From contig NC_018584.1 in NCBI RefSeq assembly GCF_000307025.1, forward strand, positions 2,170,001-2,234,000: a stretch of DNA of 64,000 nucleotides, given 5' to 3'. Source of the stretch: Listeria monocytogenes ATCC 19117. GTDB taxonomy: Bacteria > Bacillota > Bacilli > Lactobacillales > Listeriaceae. Shown piece after piece: positions 27,400-38,121 of this stretch (position 1 is the first letter of the stretch; each line of letters begins with the position of its first letter). The translations under genes were made by a program, and so were the position numbers. Below the pieces are notes generated by a model. It was not told the origin of the DNA. It saw only the letters and a program-made list of their open reading frames with translations, and did no database searches.

Positions 27400-28215
27400 C
27401 GCAATATAACCAAAGATACTAGATAGAAAAGCAGAAGCTCCCATGAGGAACTGCATACCAAACACTTCTCGTTCATTACTACCAAATGTAATAGATAAAT
27501 TTTCTTTGGCAAAATCAATCCAATTTGTCACAGATAAATAATTTGTCAGTAAAATAAAGGCTGCACCCATTAAAATACCAACTAAAAGATACGAAACTTT
27601 ACGCCAGGAAAAGATTACCACTAGAAGAAATATAACAGCCATAAAGCATGCAAAGTAACCATCTAATACCGTTGTAAATAAATAACCTTCTTTAATATTA
27701 TCCGAATGTAATTGTCTAAAAATAGTTACTGCAGCAAAAACCGATGTCACTGCTCCAAGGAGTGAGAAAACACCTGCTGCATAACGCCATTTCGTTTTCC
27801 AAGCTTGATCTGCTTGTATTTCTTTTGCTTGAAATTTTGGTCCAATAAGTAATGCGATTAATACTAAAAGTCCCAAAATACATAATAAAGTTCCCGACCA
27901 TTCAAATGGCTGTGCATACTCTAATTTTGAAAGAATTCGGAGCTGATAATAATACACCGAAAACCCTTGGAATAAAACGAAACAGATAACGCCAATAATA
28001 CTTGCAAGGCGAAAACTTTCTTTTCTCATAAAAACAAAACCAATAATAAAAAGTCCTACACCAAAAAATAATAGCATCCAATAATTCCATACAAAAACAA
28101 AACTATTTTCTTCTGCATTAAAATAACCAATAACCGCACTAATAAAACTGTATAGTTGCGTAATACCAAGAGCGATTAACAAACTACCGCATATTCCTCT
28201 CCATTTACTAGGCAA
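27391..28215 (-). CDS. polytopic membrane protein of unknown function
   Basis: A 274-residue protein with about eight hydrophobic segments and short loops, and no motif I recognise. TTG at 28215 is the most likely start: AAGGAA lies nine bases upstream and the protein then begins PSKWRGICGSLL before the first helix. An earlier start would overlap the divergent GNAT gene's promoter. It is convergent with the ABC permease gene. Corresponds in position to lmo2116. Function not inferred. Confidence 0.72.
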   Translation of the reverse strand: MPSKWRGICGSLLIALGITQLYSFISAVIGYFNAEENSFVFVWNYWMLLFFGVGLFIIGFVFMRKESFRLASIIGVICFVLFQGFSVYYYQLRILSKLEYAQPFEWSGTLLCILGLLVLIALLIGPKFQAKEIQADQAWKTKWRYAAGVFSLLGAVTSVFAAVTIFRQLHSDNIKEGYLFTTVLDGYFACFMAVIFLLVVIFSWRKVSYLLVGILMGAAFILLTNYLSVTNWIDFAKENLSITFGSNEREVFGMQFLMGASAFLSSIFGYIAKK

Positions 28216-28275
28216 TTCGCCCACTTCCTTCCTATTTATGCCTTGCCATGTTACCCTAAGAGTGAGGTGATAAAA

Positions 28276-28737
28276 ATGAACTGGACCATCTGGGACAAAA
28301 GCCAACCAGTCCCACTCACTCTTTTGTTAGATGCCGATCCTAGTGAAAAACAAATTGCGACATACTTCAACAAATCTCATGTGTTGCAATTAATGCAAGC
28401 TGATACAATCATCGGCGTTGTTTGTTTATTTCCACTAAATAAGAACCAACTCGAAATAATGAATATTGTTGTTTCTTCAGAATACAGAAACCAAGGTATT
28501 GGCAAAAAATTACTCGAAAAAGCTTTTGATTATGCAACTCATAAACACTTTTCAAAAATTATCGTTAAAACTGGAAATTCTAGTATTGACCAACTTGCCT
28601 TTTACCAAAAAAATGGTTTTCGGATGCAGCATATTATCCCAAATTATTTTACTGAAAATTATCCTAATCAAACAATTATCGAAAACGGCATTGCTTGCTT
28701 AGATCAAATCATTCTATTAAAAGAAATAAAATCCTGA
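28276..28737 (+). CDS. GNAT-family N-acetyltransferase
   Basis: Acetyl-CoA-dependent acetyltransferase, substrate unknown. The 153-residue protein has motif A as IVVSSEYRNQGIGKKLLEKA (about 74-93, with the Q/RxxGxG pyrophosphate loop RNQGIG) and motif B FYQKNGFR (about 116-123). ATG at 28276 follows GAGGTG; the frame also opens 11 codons upstream, without support. It is divergent from the membrane protein gene. Confidence 0.83.
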   Translation: MNWTIWDKSQPVPLTLLLDADPSEKQIATYFNKSHVLQLMQADTIIGVVCLFPLNKNQLEIMNIVVSSEYRNQGIGKKLLEKAFDYATHKHFSKIIVKTGNSSIDQLAFYQKNGFRMQHIIPNYFTENYPNQTIIENGIACLDQIILLKEIKS

Positions 28738-28762
28738 TGAAGTTTATCATCAGGATTTTTTG
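28728..28762. terminator. terminator between GNAT gene and glmM
   Basis: AAATCCTGATGA and TCATCAGGATTT form a 12-bp stem around AGTTTA, followed by T on plus and, less strongly, on minus. The flanking genes are convergent. Confidence 0.88.
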
Positions 28763-28771
28763 TTTGTTGTT

Positions 28772-30124
28772 TTAATCGTTAAGTGCCATTTCTGAACGAA
28801 CAACCGCTGAAATACGTTCACAATATTCGTCTGTTTCTTCTTTCGTAGCAGCTTCTACCATCACTCTTACTAATGGTTCTGTACCTGATGGGCGAACAAG
28901 AACTCGACCATTACCAGCCATTTCAGCTTCTACTTCACCGATTACTTTACTTACTTTCGGATTATCTGTTACATGGTTTTTATCACTTACACGGATGTTT
29001 TCTAGTTTTTGCGGGAATGTTTTCATTTCAGCCGCAAGCTCAGATAATTTTTTCCCAGTTGCTTTCATCACGTTGATTAATTGGATTCCTGAAAGAAGTC
29101 CATCACCAGTTGTATTATGATCTAAGAAAATAATATGACCAGATTGTTCTCCGCCAAGATTATAATTACCTTCACGCATAGCTTCTACTACATAACGGTC
29201 ACCCACTGCAGTTTGTACATCTTCAATCTCAAGCTCTTTCAAACCTTTATAGAAGCCTAGATTACTCATAACTGTTGATACAATTGTGTTGTTATTTAAT
29301 AAGCCTTGTTCACGTAAATATTTCGCGCAGATAAACATAATTTTATCTCCATCGACAATTTGACCAATTTCGTCTATTGCAATAACACGGTCGCCATCGC
29401 CATCAAAAGCTAAACCAACATCTGCTTTTTTATCTAAAACAAAGGCAGCTAATGCTTCTGGATGTGTAGATCCGACGCCATCATTGATATTTAAACCGTT
29501 TGGAGACGCTCCCATCGAACTAATATCCGCATCTAAATCTGCAAATAAATGCGTTGCAAGACCTGAAGTTGCACCATTCGCACAATCAAGTGCAATGTGA
29601 TATCCATTAAAGTCATTTTCGATTGTTTGTTTCAAGTATTGAATATATTTTTGTTTGCCTTCAAAATAATCGCTCACTGTCCCAAGACCTTCTCCACTTG
29701 GTCGAGGTAGCGTATCTTCTGCTGTATCAAGAAGCTGTTCAATTTCTTCTTCCTGATCATCTGACAATTTAAAGCCGTCAGAACCAAAGAATTTAATACC
29801 GTTATCATCCACTGGATTATGGCTGGCGGAGATCATTACACTAGCAGAAGCGCCTTGTGCTTTTGTTAAATAAGCTACACCTGGTGTGGAGATAACTCCT
29901 AGACGCATTACTTCAATCCCTACAGAAACAAGTCCTGCGATTAAAGCGGATTCAAGCATTTCTCCAGATATACGTGTATCACGAGCTACAAGAACACGTG
30001 GATGTTCCCCTACGTGACGGGTTAAAACATACCCACCCATTCTACCTAATCTGAATGCAAGTTCTGGTGTTAATTCAGAGTTTGCAACACCTCTAACTCC
30101 ATCCGTACCAAAATATTTACCCAT
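28772..30124 (-). CDS. glmM: phosphoglucosamine mutase
   Basis: Converts glucosamine-6-phosphate to glucosamine-1-phosphate for UDP-GlcNAc and peptidoglycan synthesis. The 450-residue alpha-D-phosphohexomutase has the phosphoserine S101 in MISASHNP, the metal loop DGDGDR (about 241-246), the sugar loop GGEQSGH, and phosphate loop RPSGTEP. In Bacilli GlmM also binds and inhibits CdaA. It lies downstream of dacA and ybbR, with a gap of about 250 bases. Confidence 0.96.
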   Translation of the reverse strand: MGKYFGTDGVRGVANSELTPELAFRLGRMGGYVLTRHVGEHPRVLVARDTRISGEMLESALIAGLVSVGIEVMRLGVISTPGVAYLTKAQGASASVMISASHNPVDDNGIKFFGSDGFKLSDDQEEEIEQLLDTAEDTLPRPSGEGLGTVSDYFEGKQKYIQYLKQTIENDFNGYHIALDCANGATSGLATHLFADLDADISSMGASPNGLNINDGVGSTHPEALAAFVLDKKADVGLAFDGDGDRVIAIDEIGQIVDGDKIMFICAKYLREQGLLNNNTIVSTVMSNLGFYKGLKELEIEDVQTAVGDRYVVEAMREGNYNLGGEQSGHIIFLDHNTTGDGLLSGIQLINVMKATGKKLSELAAEMKTFPQKLENIRVSDKNHVTDNPKVSKVIGEVEAEMAGNGRVLVRPSGTEPLVRVMVEAATKEETDEYCERISAVVRSEMALND

Positions 30125-30373
30125 TTCATTACTCTCCTTCTAAGTCATTCATTATCTAAATGATTTTTGTTTGTCATTTCATCATTACTTTGTCAAATGC
30201 TGGTTCTATCTTTGCTAATCTCAACCATACATTTGTTATTATACCTTTTTTAAGAGAAAATTTCATCCCTCTACAATAAAACGTTGGTATTGCTTGCTTT
30301 TCCACTATTCTATGTATAAAAAGTTCTTTGCCAAAAAGGAGGAGTATGAGACTAGCGCCCCACACTCCTTATG
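30125..30373 (-). other. ybbR-glmM spacer with partial hairpin
   Basis: No supported ORF. AGGAGTATG (30340-30348) can pair with CACACTCCT (30361-30369) with one mismatch, and the minus-strand tail is CCTTTTTGG, so a weak terminator or processing site may follow ybbR. A GGAGAG ribosome site precedes glmM. The spacer may let glmM be expressed apart from dacA-ybbR. Confidence 0.4.
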
Positions 30374-31735
30374 TTATGTGCTTTTGGAAGGTACTTCAAT
30401 AGATGCCTCTTTATCCGTAATAATGAAATCAGCTTGTCTAGGATTAATAACATAGGCAACATTATCCGGTAAGCCATTCAATTCTAGTGGAATACTGTAA
30501 CTTCCTGCTTTGCTTTTACTCAAATTGGCAATCACACTCAAGTCTTTCGCCGCTATTCCGTCTACTGTTTTCTTCTCTCCAGTTATCGTCACAGATACTT
30601 TTCCATTGGCAGGAGTTATCATTTGTGCATCGAAAGTATTTTTCAATCCACTCATGTAGACTTGCATATTAGAAAATGACTTAGAAATTTTTGTATCGTT
30701 ATCTCCTGAATCATCGGTGTTTTTATCCGTTGTATCTGTGTCTTGGTTATTACTATCTGAAGTTGTTTGATTGTTATTTGCTTCAGACTTTTTTACGGTC
30801 TTAATCTTCACCTCTATCGTCGTCGGTTGGACTGATTTGGCTCCAGTTGGAACCGGGACAGTCACTTCTTTGACGGTATCTGCTTTGATTTTAGAAACAT
30901 CAATTGGAATTTCAATTTCTTTGATTTTTTCAAGGACCGCATCGTCACCAACTACAACTACTTCTGACTTATCTGGTGTCATGCTGGAAATTTCAATATC
31001 ACTTTCTGGCGTGCCTTCTTGCTTAATTTTCACTGGAACTGACTTGCCGACTTTTTCAACTGGCACGGTCACTTCCACTTCTTGCGGATTTACTTCGACA
31101 TCTAGCTTGTTCAAATTGCTATCAAAAACAGAGACGGTAGCCTTATCGGTAAATTCGGATTTATGTTTGCCATCACTTTCGAGTGTTGCTTTTACATAAG
31201 CAATTTGTTCGATAGTATCTTTTGCACCAGTAATAGAGACTTTTTTAGGATCAATGATGGGCGTTCCAGCTTGATAACCATCTGCAACGACAGATTTGCT
31301 CAATTCTACGTCAACAGAGAATTTTTTCGTTACTTTTTCTTGTACATTGACGTTGACTGTTGCTGGATTCACTTTTACTTTTAGGCGGTCAGATACATCT
31401 TTCACTTGTAGTTTTACTTCTTGGGTCCCAATGGAAGCATTTTTCAAATCTGCATAAACGGTAAAGTCTTGTTGAGCTTTGGCAGACTGAACGATGCTAC
31501 GAGGGCCTGAAAGCGTGACTGTAACGGTTTCTGGAATACCCGAAATATATAAATTCGTTTTATCATAATATACTTTGACTGGGACATTCTCGATGACTTC
31601 TGAATCACTAGAAGAAGTCGTTGAAAAAGTCGTGGCGTTATTATTATTTGCATTAACTGATGTAAAAAGGATGGCTGCGAGTAGTAAGGCTACAATCCGA
31701 ATCGACCATTTGTTATTTAAAATTCGATCCATCAT
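30374..31735 (-). CDS. ybbR: CdaA regulator YbbR (CdaR)
   Basis: Membrane-anchored protein that modulates the diadenylate cyclase CdaA. The 453 residues comprise an N-terminal membrane helix (about 9-27) and at least four YbbR repeats in the extracytoplasmic part (about 45-440), each with a V-P-V-K-Y/E-type strand pattern such as ENVPVKVYYD. A low-complexity Asn/Asp/Thr-rich linker (about 325-355) precedes the last repeat. ATG at 31735 follows AAGGAGG and overlaps the dacA stop as ATGA. Confidence 0.92.
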   Translation of the reverse strand: MMDRILNNKWSIRIVALLLAAILFTSVNANNNNATTFSTTSSSDSEVIENVPVKVYYDKTNLYISGIPETVTVTLSGPRSIVQSAKAQQDFTVYADLKNASIGTQEVKLQVKDVSDRLKVKVNPATVNVNVQEKVTKKFSVDVELSKSVVADGYQAGTPIIDPKKVSITGAKDTIEQIAYVKATLESDGKHKSEFTDKATVSVFDSNLNKLDVEVNPQEVEVTVPVEKVGKSVPVKIKQEGTPESDIEISSMTPDKSEVVVVGDDAVLEKIKEIEIPIDVSKIKADTVKEVTVPVPTGAKSVQPTTIEVKIKTVKKSEANNNQTTSDSNNQDTDTTDKNTDDSGDNDTKISKSFSNMQVYMSGLKNTFDAQMITPANGKVSVTITGEKKTVDGIAAKDLSVIANLSKSKAGSYSIPLELNGLPDNVAYVINPRQADFIITDKEASIEVPSKST

Positions 31736-32553
31736 TCGCTTTTGCCTCCTTTCCATTTAGAAAAGATAGAAGGTTTCTTTGCAGTTACTGTGACTAGTTC
31801 TTTAAGAAGAATTTTATGTAACTCTTCTTCTGACACATCACGGAAAAGTTCTCCACCTTTAGTTAGGGAAATTCCGCCAGTCTCTTCAGAAACTACAATC
31901 GTAATACTATCTGTCACTTCACTAATCCCAAGTGCAGCCCGGTGACGCGTTCCAAGTTCTTTGGATAAGAACGGGCTATCTGAAAGTGGCAAGTAACTTG
32001 CTGCCGATGCAATTTCGTTTCCTTTAATAATAACTGCTCCATCATGAAGCGGTGTATTCGGAATAAAAATATTAATTAATAATTGAGAAGAAATTTTTGC
32101 ATTTAACGGAATCCCTGTTTCAATATAATCGTCCATGCCTGTATCGCGCGCCACTGAAATCAGCGCCCCAATTCGACGTTTTGCCATATACTGGGTAGAC
32201 TTTTCGATAGACTCGATTAAATGATGCTGTTCACGCTCTATTCTTGATCCATAACGAGTAAAAATATTGCCTCGTCCAAGCGTTTCTAAAGCACGGCGTA
32301 ATTCCGGTTGGAAGATAATTATAATTGCAAGGAATCCCCAAGTAAGCATCTGATCCGTAATCCATTCTACTGTTTGGAGACCAAAAAATCCGCTTAATAG
32401 TTTGACTGCAATGATAATAAAAATGCCTTTTAATAATTGTACTGCTTTTGTACCTCGGATTAACATGATCACTTTATAAATTACAAACCATACGACAAGA
32501 ATATCTACAATATTTGCTAGATAATGCAATATCGACATATTGGAAAAATCCAT
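31732..32553 (-). CDS. dacA: diadenylate cyclase CdaA (c-di-AMP synthase)
   Basis: Makes c-di-AMP from two ATP at the membrane. The 273-residue protein has three N-terminal membrane helices (about 10-75) and a DAC domain with the two catalytic motifs DGA (in TPLHDGAVII, about 170) and RHR (in LGTRHRAALG, about 203). ATG at 32553 is preceded by GGAGGTG; the frame runs ten codons upstream without a better site. With ybbR and glmM it forms the conserved cda-glm cluster. c-di-AMP controls potassium and osmolyte uptake; a KimA-like target is at 45633-47456. Confidence 0.96.
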   Translation of the reverse strand: MDFSNMSILHYLANIVDILVVWFVIYKVIMLIRGTKAVQLLKGIFIIIAVKLLSGFFGLQTVEWITDQMLTWGFLAIIIIFQPELRRALETLGRGNIFTRYGSRIEREQHHLIESIEKSTQYMAKRRIGALISVARDTGMDDYIETGIPLNAKISSQLLINIFIPNTPLHDGAVIIKGNEIASAASYLPLSDSPFLSKELGTRHRAALGISEVTDSITIVVSEETGGISLTKGGELFRDVSEEELHKILLKELVTVTAKKPSIFSKWKGGKSE

Positions 32554-32707
32554 CACTTCACCTCCGTGCCTCTTGAAAACCATTTATGATCACATGGTTC
32601 ACTTTCTTTATTATAGCATAAGAGTGCAGGTGGAAAAAGCAATCGTCCCGCCAAAAATTGGAAAGATTTGTTAAAGAAATCATTCAGCGCTCTTTAATTT
32701 TAATTTA

Positions 32708-34003
32708 TTACAAAACAATACCATAGATTTTTTTAATACCCATATTCGTAATATTACCCCGTACTGTTCCGTTATTTGAAACTTCGATTTTGACTGCACG
32801 ATCATTCTTAAAAGATGTTAAGTCATCATTAAAATTAGCAGCGTATTCGTACATATCTACATTATTTCCACTAGTATCACCAATATTACTCGAAGCAAAA
32901 ATAAATGATTTAGATGCCTCGAATAGTTTTGGCGATACGAGTCGAGATGCAGTTGTATACCCCCCACCAGATTCAAGGACAACTTGGATAATATCAAAAT
33001 TATTTAACGTTTCACGTAATTTAAAATTTGTTGTCATATCCCCTTTAGTACTTTGATCAAAAATAACTTCTGTACGTTTTCTACTTATAATAAGGTTTCT
33101 TAAACTTTCAATTTCTGTTTCTATGTTTTCACTATTATTTTCTACAAGATCAAATGCTCTATTCATACGATTCCCTGCTCCTCCCAAAGCATATCCTACT
33201 ACAATATGCTTTTGGTTATTTTTATAATATACACAAACATTTTCCGGTTCTGCAAAATTGCTTTCTGTGGTTTGCATTGCTTTTGTATTGAACTTAAATG
33301 TTGTTTGATACACACGTTTTCCAGTTACTATATCCACGCAAGTTAATTGTTTTGGTTCTTCAACGCCACCAGTACCAGAAGCTGTATATAAATATGGAAA
33401 ATCTAACGCACACCCTTGGTAAACATATGCATCATTTGCTTCAGTTGCCTTTACTTTATAAAGTACTTCAAGCTTTCCCTCTCTTACAGAGGAAGCACGC
33501 ACGATTCTAATATTAAACGTTTTAGGATCTCCACCTGAATGAAAAACCAACATATCGTTTTTCAAATCTCCTGAAATTCGGTTATAGCTGCCACTCTCTA
33601 CTTTTGAAATGAAAATACTGGACTCGGTTCCCTTTAGGATTTTATTACTTTCATAAGGGTAACAAACCACTTCCCATTTATTGTTAATTTTATATGCCGA
33701 CCAAATATGCATTTTTTTACTTTCTAAATTATAATCAAGTGCAATATTTGTTCCATGCCCACCGTTTAAACACCACATTTGATCAATGTAATTTCCTTTC
33801 AAATCTGTCCTCGTAATGTTATATGACTCCCCAGCTCCAGCATCAGTCATTTTTTTTCCGCTGTACTGTTGCGTCCAGTAAATCATATCTCGCTCGTAGT
33901 CAACAGAAACAGATTGCATTACTCTAGCATTGTAATCAACATTATGTTTAGGTATAGAAGCTAGAATAGTTGCTTCATTTTCTATTACTTTCAAATTTGC
34001 CAT
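32708..34003 (-). CDS. P68 RBP/TagC-like (helveticin J-like) beta-propeller protein
   Basis: A 431-residue protein with no signal peptide or membrane helix. The N-terminal half has the features I associate with the phage P68 receptor-binding/TagC/helveticin J propeller: VDYERDMIYWTQQY, ITRTDLKGNYIDQM, GGHGTNIALDY and KKMHIWSAY in order (about residues 33-120). The C-terminal part (about 340-431) looks like a small beta-rich domain. ATG at 34003 follows AAGGGG by eight bases. It stands alone between dacA and the maltodextrin operon, with its own promoter region. A bacteriocin-like or wall-binding role is possible, but no immunity or secretion gene is adjacent. Family call is by eye. Confidence 0.55.
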   Translation of the reverse strand: MANLKVIENEATILASIPKHNVDYNARVMQSVSVDYERDMIYWTQQYSGKKMTDAGAGESYNITRTDLKGNYIDQMWCLNGGHGTNIALDYNLESKKMHIWSAYKINNKWEVVCYPYESNKILKGTESSIFISKVESGSYNRISGDLKNDMLVFHSGGDPKTFNIRIVRASSVREGKLEVLYKVKATEANDAYVYQGCALDFPYLYTASGTGGVEEPKQLTCVDIVTGKRVYQTTFKFNTKAMQTTESNFAEPENVCVYYKNNQKHIVVGYALGGAGNRMNRAFDLVENNSENIETEIESLRNLIISRKRTEVIFDQSTKGDMTTNFKLRETLNNFDIIQVVLESGGGYTTASRLVSPKLFEASKSFIFASSNIGDTSGNNVDMYEYAANFNDDLTSFKNDRAVKIEVSNNGTVRGNITNMGIKKIYGIVL

Positions 34004-34025
34004 TATCCGATCCCCTTTTGATTTA

Positions 34026-34086
34026 TTATCAGCTGATAAACTAAGTATAAGACAAATTAACTTTCAAAAAGTATCGAAAAAGTATC
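34026..34086 (-). promoter_or_regulatory. regulatory region of the beta-propeller gene
   Basis: Read on minus: two GATACTTTTT copies 11 bp apart (34077-34086 and 34066-34075), then a TATACT -10 (34044-34049) with no good -35 at 17 bp, then a perfect 14-bp palindrome TTATCAGCTGATAA (34026-34039) over the expected start site. A weak -35 with tandem repeats suggests an activator; the palindrome suggests a second regulator. Confidence 0.5.
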
Positions 34087-34090
34087 ATCA

Positions 34091-34127
34091 AAAAACTCGC
34101 ATCAGGCTATCTGATACGAGTTTTTCA
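34091..34127. terminator. terminator upstream of the beta-propeller gene, end of the malP operon
   Basis: AAAAACTCGCATCAG pairs with CTGATACGAGTTTTT (one mismatch) around GCTAT, with T runs on both strands. It ends the minus-strand maltodextrin operon. Confidence 0.88.
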
Positions 34128-34131
34128 TTTT

Positions 34132-36393
34132 TCATTTAGTTACATTTACAGTTGAATGAAGCTCCTGTGGTTCTCCATATAAGTTAATTTCAAAAGCTTT
34201 TCCTGCAAGTAGTGTTATTTCCACACTATTTCTTTCTACTTTCACTTCTAACAAACGATCTCGGAAGTTGATTTTGAAACGGTAATTTTCCCAGCCATCA
34301 GGTAAGAATGGTGCAAAGCTTAATTCGCCATCAGTTACTCGCATACCAGCAAAGCCTTGAACGATGGATAACCAGCTTCCTGCCATAGAGGTAATGTGCA
34401 GTCCATCTTCTGTATCGTTGTTAATGTTATCAAGCTCTAGTCTTGCTGTACGTTTGTATAGTTCTACTGCTTTATCATATTTACCAAGTTCTGAAGCTAA
34501 CACTGCGTGAACAGCTGGCGATAAGCTAGATTCGTGTACTGTTAATGGCTCATAGAATTCAAAGTTACGTTGTTTTGTATCAAAATCAAAGTCATCATAG
34601 AATAAATATAAACCTTGAAGGACATCTGCTTGTTTAATGAAACAAGAACGTAAAATTTTATCCCAAGACCAATTTTGGTTAATCGGCATATCTTCTGGTT
34701 TTAATGTATCCGTGGAACGTAACTCTTTATCTAAGAACGTATCGTGTTGCACAAAAATCTGCCATTTCTCGTCAAAAGGATAATACATGCGATGCTCAAT
34801 ATCTTCCCATTTGGCGATTTCGTACTCGGTCACACCTAAACGTTTTTTCGCTTCTGCATCTAAGTTTTCTAGCGTATAACGAATCGTCCAAGCGGCGATA
34901 TAGTTTGTATACCAGTTATTGCTGACGTTATTATCATATTCATTTGGTCCCGTTACACCGTGAATCATGTATTTATCTAAGCGATCAGATAAATGAACGC
35001 GGTCGGCCCAAAAACGAGTGATTTCAGTCAATACTTCGATTCCATCTGTTTTTAAATACGAATCATCGCCAGTGTAATTTGTGTAATTGTAAATCGCATA
35101 AGCAATCGCGCCATTGCGGTGAATTTCTTCAAATGTAATTTCCCATTCATTATGACACTCGACTCCGGTAAAAGTAACCATTGGATACAGTGCGCCAGCT
35201 AGGCCGATTTTCTGCGCGTTGATTTTCGCTCCATCCAATTGATCGTGGCGATATTTAAGTAAATTGTGACTCACAGATTTATCCGTTAACGATAAATACA
35301 TTGGTAGTGCAAAAGCTTCTGTATCCCAGTATGTCGCGCCGCCATATTTTTCGCCTGTAAAGCCTTTAGGACCAATGTTTAGTCTTGCGTCCTCACCGTA
35401 ATAAGTAGCAAATAATTGGAAAATGTTAAATCGGATACCTTGTTGCGCGGAATCGTCGCCTGCAATCTCGACATCCGCTTTATCCCAACGTTCACGCCAA
35501 CCCGCAACATGCGCGGCTAATAATTCATCATACGTTTTTGCTTCTAAGCTTTGTAAGATTTTTTCTCCTGCTGGAAGAATTTGCCTTTCCTCATAATCAC
35601 GAGATGTCGTAATGACTACACGTTTTTCTATTTGCGCTACTTCATTTTCTTTTAGGTCGAATTGAAAATGATTTTCGGCGTAAAGTGCCTTTGTTTGATT
35701 TGTTTGGTTTGCCGTATTGGTCGTATTTTCCATCACAGCTGAAACGGTGAAACGCGGTGTTCCAAAGTTGTTTGGAATAGTTTTTGTGACAAGTGAACCG
35801 CGACTTGCTAATGAAGCTTTTTCGACTTCTTGCCAGAACATTTCTTCATAGTTGGCATCCTCATTTTGCACGTTACCGTCTAAAAAGGACGTTAATTCTA
35901 CTTTTGCGGGGCTTAATGCTTCCACTTGATAGTGAATAACCGCAAGTTCTTTCGTTGCAACACTTAGGAATCGTTCCGCCGAAATCCGGAATGTCTTATT
36001 ATTTTTAACTACTGTGAATTGACGTCTCAAAACGCCTTTTTCCATATCTAAAACAAGTTCAAAATCGCTTACTTCATCTACAAATAAATCGAGTTTTTCA
36101 CCGTCAAGACGTACTTCAATTCCGATAAAATTAAGGCCATTAATGACTTTTCCGAAATAATCCGGGTAGCCATTTTTCCACCAACCAACTCTTGTTTTAT
36201 CTGGAAACCACACGCCTGCATAATAAGTTCCAATATGGCCGTCGCCGGAGTATCCTTCTTCAAAATTCCCGCGCATCCCCATGTAACCATTACCGAGTGA
36301 AGTTAGGCTTTCTTGCAAACGTTTATTTTCTTTATCTAGTTTGGTTGTCCGTAATGTCCATGGTTCGATTTCAAATAATTGCTTCTGTGCCAT
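34132..36393 (-). CDS. GH65 disaccharide phosphorylase, probably maltose phosphorylase
   Basis: Phosphorolyses a disaccharide to glucose and beta-glucose-1-phosphate in the cytoplasm. The 753-residue GH65 protein has the family N-terminal super-beta-sandwich and an (alpha/alpha)6 catalytic barrel with the general acid glutamate in [18 protein letters not shown] (about 475-490) and the phosphate-binding region SSLSPAVHA. It ends the minus-strand operon with the MalEFG-type transporter and a DUF1189 protein, which supports maltose over trehalose or kojibiose. Corresponds in position to lmo2121. Confidence 0.88.
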   Translation of the reverse strand: MAQKQLFEIEPWTLRTTKLDKENKRLQESLTSLGNGYMGMRGNFEEGYSGDGHIGTYYAGVWFPDKTRVGWWKNGYPDYFGKVINGLNFIGIEVRLDGEKLDLFVDEVSDFELVLDMEKGVLRRQFTVVKNNKTFRISAERFLSVATKELAVIHYQVEALSPAKVELTSFLDGNVQNEDANYEEMFWQEVEKASLASRGSLVTKTIPNNFGTPRFTVSAVMENTTNTANQTNQTKALYAENHFQFDLKENEVAQIEKRVVITTSRDYEERQILPAGEKILQSLEAKTYDELLAAHVAGWRERWDKADVEIAGDDSAQQGIRFNIFQLFATYYGEDARLNIGPKGFTGEKYGGATYWDTEAFALPMYLSLTDKSVSHNLLKYRHDQLDGAKINAQKIGLAGALYPMVTFTGVECHNEWEITFEEIHRNGAIAYAIYNYTNYTGDDSYLKTDGIEVLTEITRFWADRVHLSDRLDKYMIHGVTGPNEYDNNVSNNWYTNYIAAWTIRYTLENLDAEAKKRLGVTEYEIAKWEDIEHRMYYPFDEKWQIFVQHDTFLDKELRSTDTLKPEDMPINQNWSWDKILRSCFIKQADVLQGLYLFYDDFDFDTKQRNFEFYEPLTVHESSLSPAVHAVLASELGKYDKAVELYKRTARLELDNINNDTEDGLHITSMAGSWLSIVQGFAGMRVTDGELSFAPFLPDGWENYRFKINFRDRLLEVKVERNSVEITLLAGKAFEINLYGEPQELHSTVNVTK

Positions 36394-36408
36394 ACTAAAA
36401 CCTCCTAA

Positions 36409-37242
36409 TTAGCGACTAGCAGCCATACTTTTTTCACTAGTCTTATAAAATCTTGTCTTTAAAAATGTCCATGCTATCATTAACACCATTCCGAGCGACT
36501 GAACAGCCATAATAATCGTAATATCAAAGTAGATAAAGCCGATAATACAAGCCGCAATCACTGGAATTCCCAGTGCATTTAGCGTTAAATTTACTGATTC
36601 TTTAAAAGAAGCAATGCTTGAAAAACTGCTCCGTTTTGTCATCCAAATGAAAAGCGTCGTAAATACGGTTAACATGAGTGAGCTAACGAAAATGATAGAA
36701 CCAATCATCAGCACCATCGATAGGAAAACAAATGCTTGGTTTTCCAAATACCACTGCGCCGACACCCAATCAACGAGCGACTCGCCTGACGTTATTTCGC
36801 TTAAGGTCGCGTCTTTTGGATAGCTAACTTCAAAAGTATAGCCACTCGAATCCGTAAGCGTCATTTCTTGGTCTTTGAAATTAATTACATTCTTCGCTCC
36901 ACTAAGTTCTGCTTTCGTTAAATTTACACCGGCCACACCATTAGCCGATTTTTCGACGATATGCGCATTTTTATCAGTTAATTCTCCATTTTCGAGCGTC
37001 AGTGCACTAACTTCTGTCGCCAATTGATCCGTGCCAAGCGCCGCCATTTTTGGCATTAAACTTGGTAAATCAAAGCTTGACTGATTAGCAAAGTGCGCCG
37101 AAACAGGAAGCAACAGTAACGCATTTAAGAAAATAAATACGATGACCATTTGCCAGAATTTCAGTACTTTCCGACCCTCAAAAATAGCGGTTGGACCGAG
37201 TGTACTTTTTACATATTGAATGATAAACGGAACTTTTTTCAT
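36409..37242 (-). CDS. DUF1189 membrane protein of the maltodextrin operon (MalA-like)
   Basis: A 277-residue membrane protein with one helix near the N-terminus (about 30-50), an extracytoplasmic stretch of about 110 residues, and about four helices in the C-terminal part. The layout fits DUF1189, found in maltodextrin operons of Listeria and Bacillus; its role is unproven. ATG at 37242 is preceded by AAAGG. It lies between malG and the phosphorylase gene, so it is likely transport- or export-related. Confidence 0.78.
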   Translation of the reverse strand: MKKVPFIIQYVKSTLGPTAIFEGRKVLKFWQMVIVFIFLNALLLLPVSAHFANQSSFDLPSLMPKMAALGTDQLATEVSALTLENGELTDKNAHIVEKSANGVAGVNLTKAELSGAKNVINFKDQEMTLTDSSGYTFEVSYPKDATLSEITSGESLVDWVSAQWYLENQAFVFLSMVLMIGSIIFVSSLMLTVFTTLFIWMTKRSSFSSIASFKESVNLTLNALGIPVIAACIIGFIYFDITIIMAVQSLGMVLMIAWTFLKTRFYKTSEKSMAASR

Positions 37243-37269
37243 TGATATCACAGCCTTTTTAAAAATCAA

Positions 37270-38121
37270 TTATCCTTTTGTTCCACCGGCAGTTAAGCCA
37301 GAAACAAAATTCTTTTGTAAGAAGAAGAACAGTAAACAAATTGGTAGCGCGGCTAAAATGGCGCCCGCTGCGAATAAGGCTACTTTTTGTTGTTGTGGGT
37401 TGGCGATGAACGTTTGAAGTCCTACCGCAATCGTTAAGTTTTCTGGTGTTCTAAGAAGGAATTTCGCAAGGAGGAAGTCCCCAAACGGTCCCATAAACGC
37501 CCATAAAGCTTGAACGGCAATCATCGGTCTAACAAGTGGCAAGATGATTTGAGCGAAAATGCGGAAATGTCCTGCGCCATCAAGTTTGGCGGATTCATCT
37601 AGATCACGCGGCACGGTATCGAAATACCCTTTCATCAGCCATGTGTTCATCGGAATCCCACCACCGATGTAAATCAATGTTAAGAACCAATATTGATCAA
37701 GTGCGCCAAGTAGCATCGCTAACACGTAGAAAGCTGTTAAGGCCGCCATCGTTGGTACCATTTGAATAATAAGGAAGAAAATCAAGCTGTTTTTACGACC
37801 TTTAAAACGGTAACGGCTATACGTATAACCCGCAAGCGTCACAATCGTTACTTGCATAATCATCGTTACAACCGCGATAATCAGTGTATTTTTGTACCAA
37901 TCAAGATATAATGTTTCATTAAACAATCTCGTGAAGTTATTCAGCGTCCAACTATCCGACCACTCAAGCGTAAATGCCGCGATATTCCCTGGTTTGAAGG
38001 CAGAAGATGCTGTTATTAGAATCGGATACAAAATAATAATCGTTAGCACGGTTAAAAACAAATACGTGAAAAACTGTGTTAAGAACTTTGTTGTCCGCTG
38101 ATCTTTCATAAAGTCTCTCAT
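37270..38121 (-). CDS. maltodextrin ABC transporter permease, MalG type
   Basis: Inner-membrane permease of a CUT1-family sugar ABC transporter. The 283 residues have six predicted helices and the ATPase-coupling EAA loop [24 protein letters not shown] (split here as [14 protein letters not shown] then IILPLVRP, about 189-214). It follows malF with no intervening base. No ATPase gene is in the cluster; such systems usually share a multi-use MsmX-type ATPase. Confidence 0.92.
   Translation of the reverse strand: MRDFMKDQRTTKFLTQFFTYLFLTVLTIIILYPILITASSAFKPGNIAAFTLEWSDSWTLNNFTRLFNETLYLDWYKNTLIIAVVTMIMQVTIVTLAGYTYSRYRFKGRKNSLIFFLIIQMVPTMAALTAFYVLAMLLGALDQYWFLTLIYIGGGIPMNTWLMKGYFDTVPRDLDESAKLDGAGHFRIFAQIILPLVRPMIAVQALWAFMGPFGDFLLAKFLLRTPENLTIAVGLQTFIANPQQQKVALFAAGAILAALPICLLFFFLQKNFVSGLTAGGTKG

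Noticed and set aside
30174-30365. 63-codon frame between ybbR and glmM
   Set aside because: No Shine-Dalgarno and no family match; the interval is better read as a spacer with a partial hairpin.
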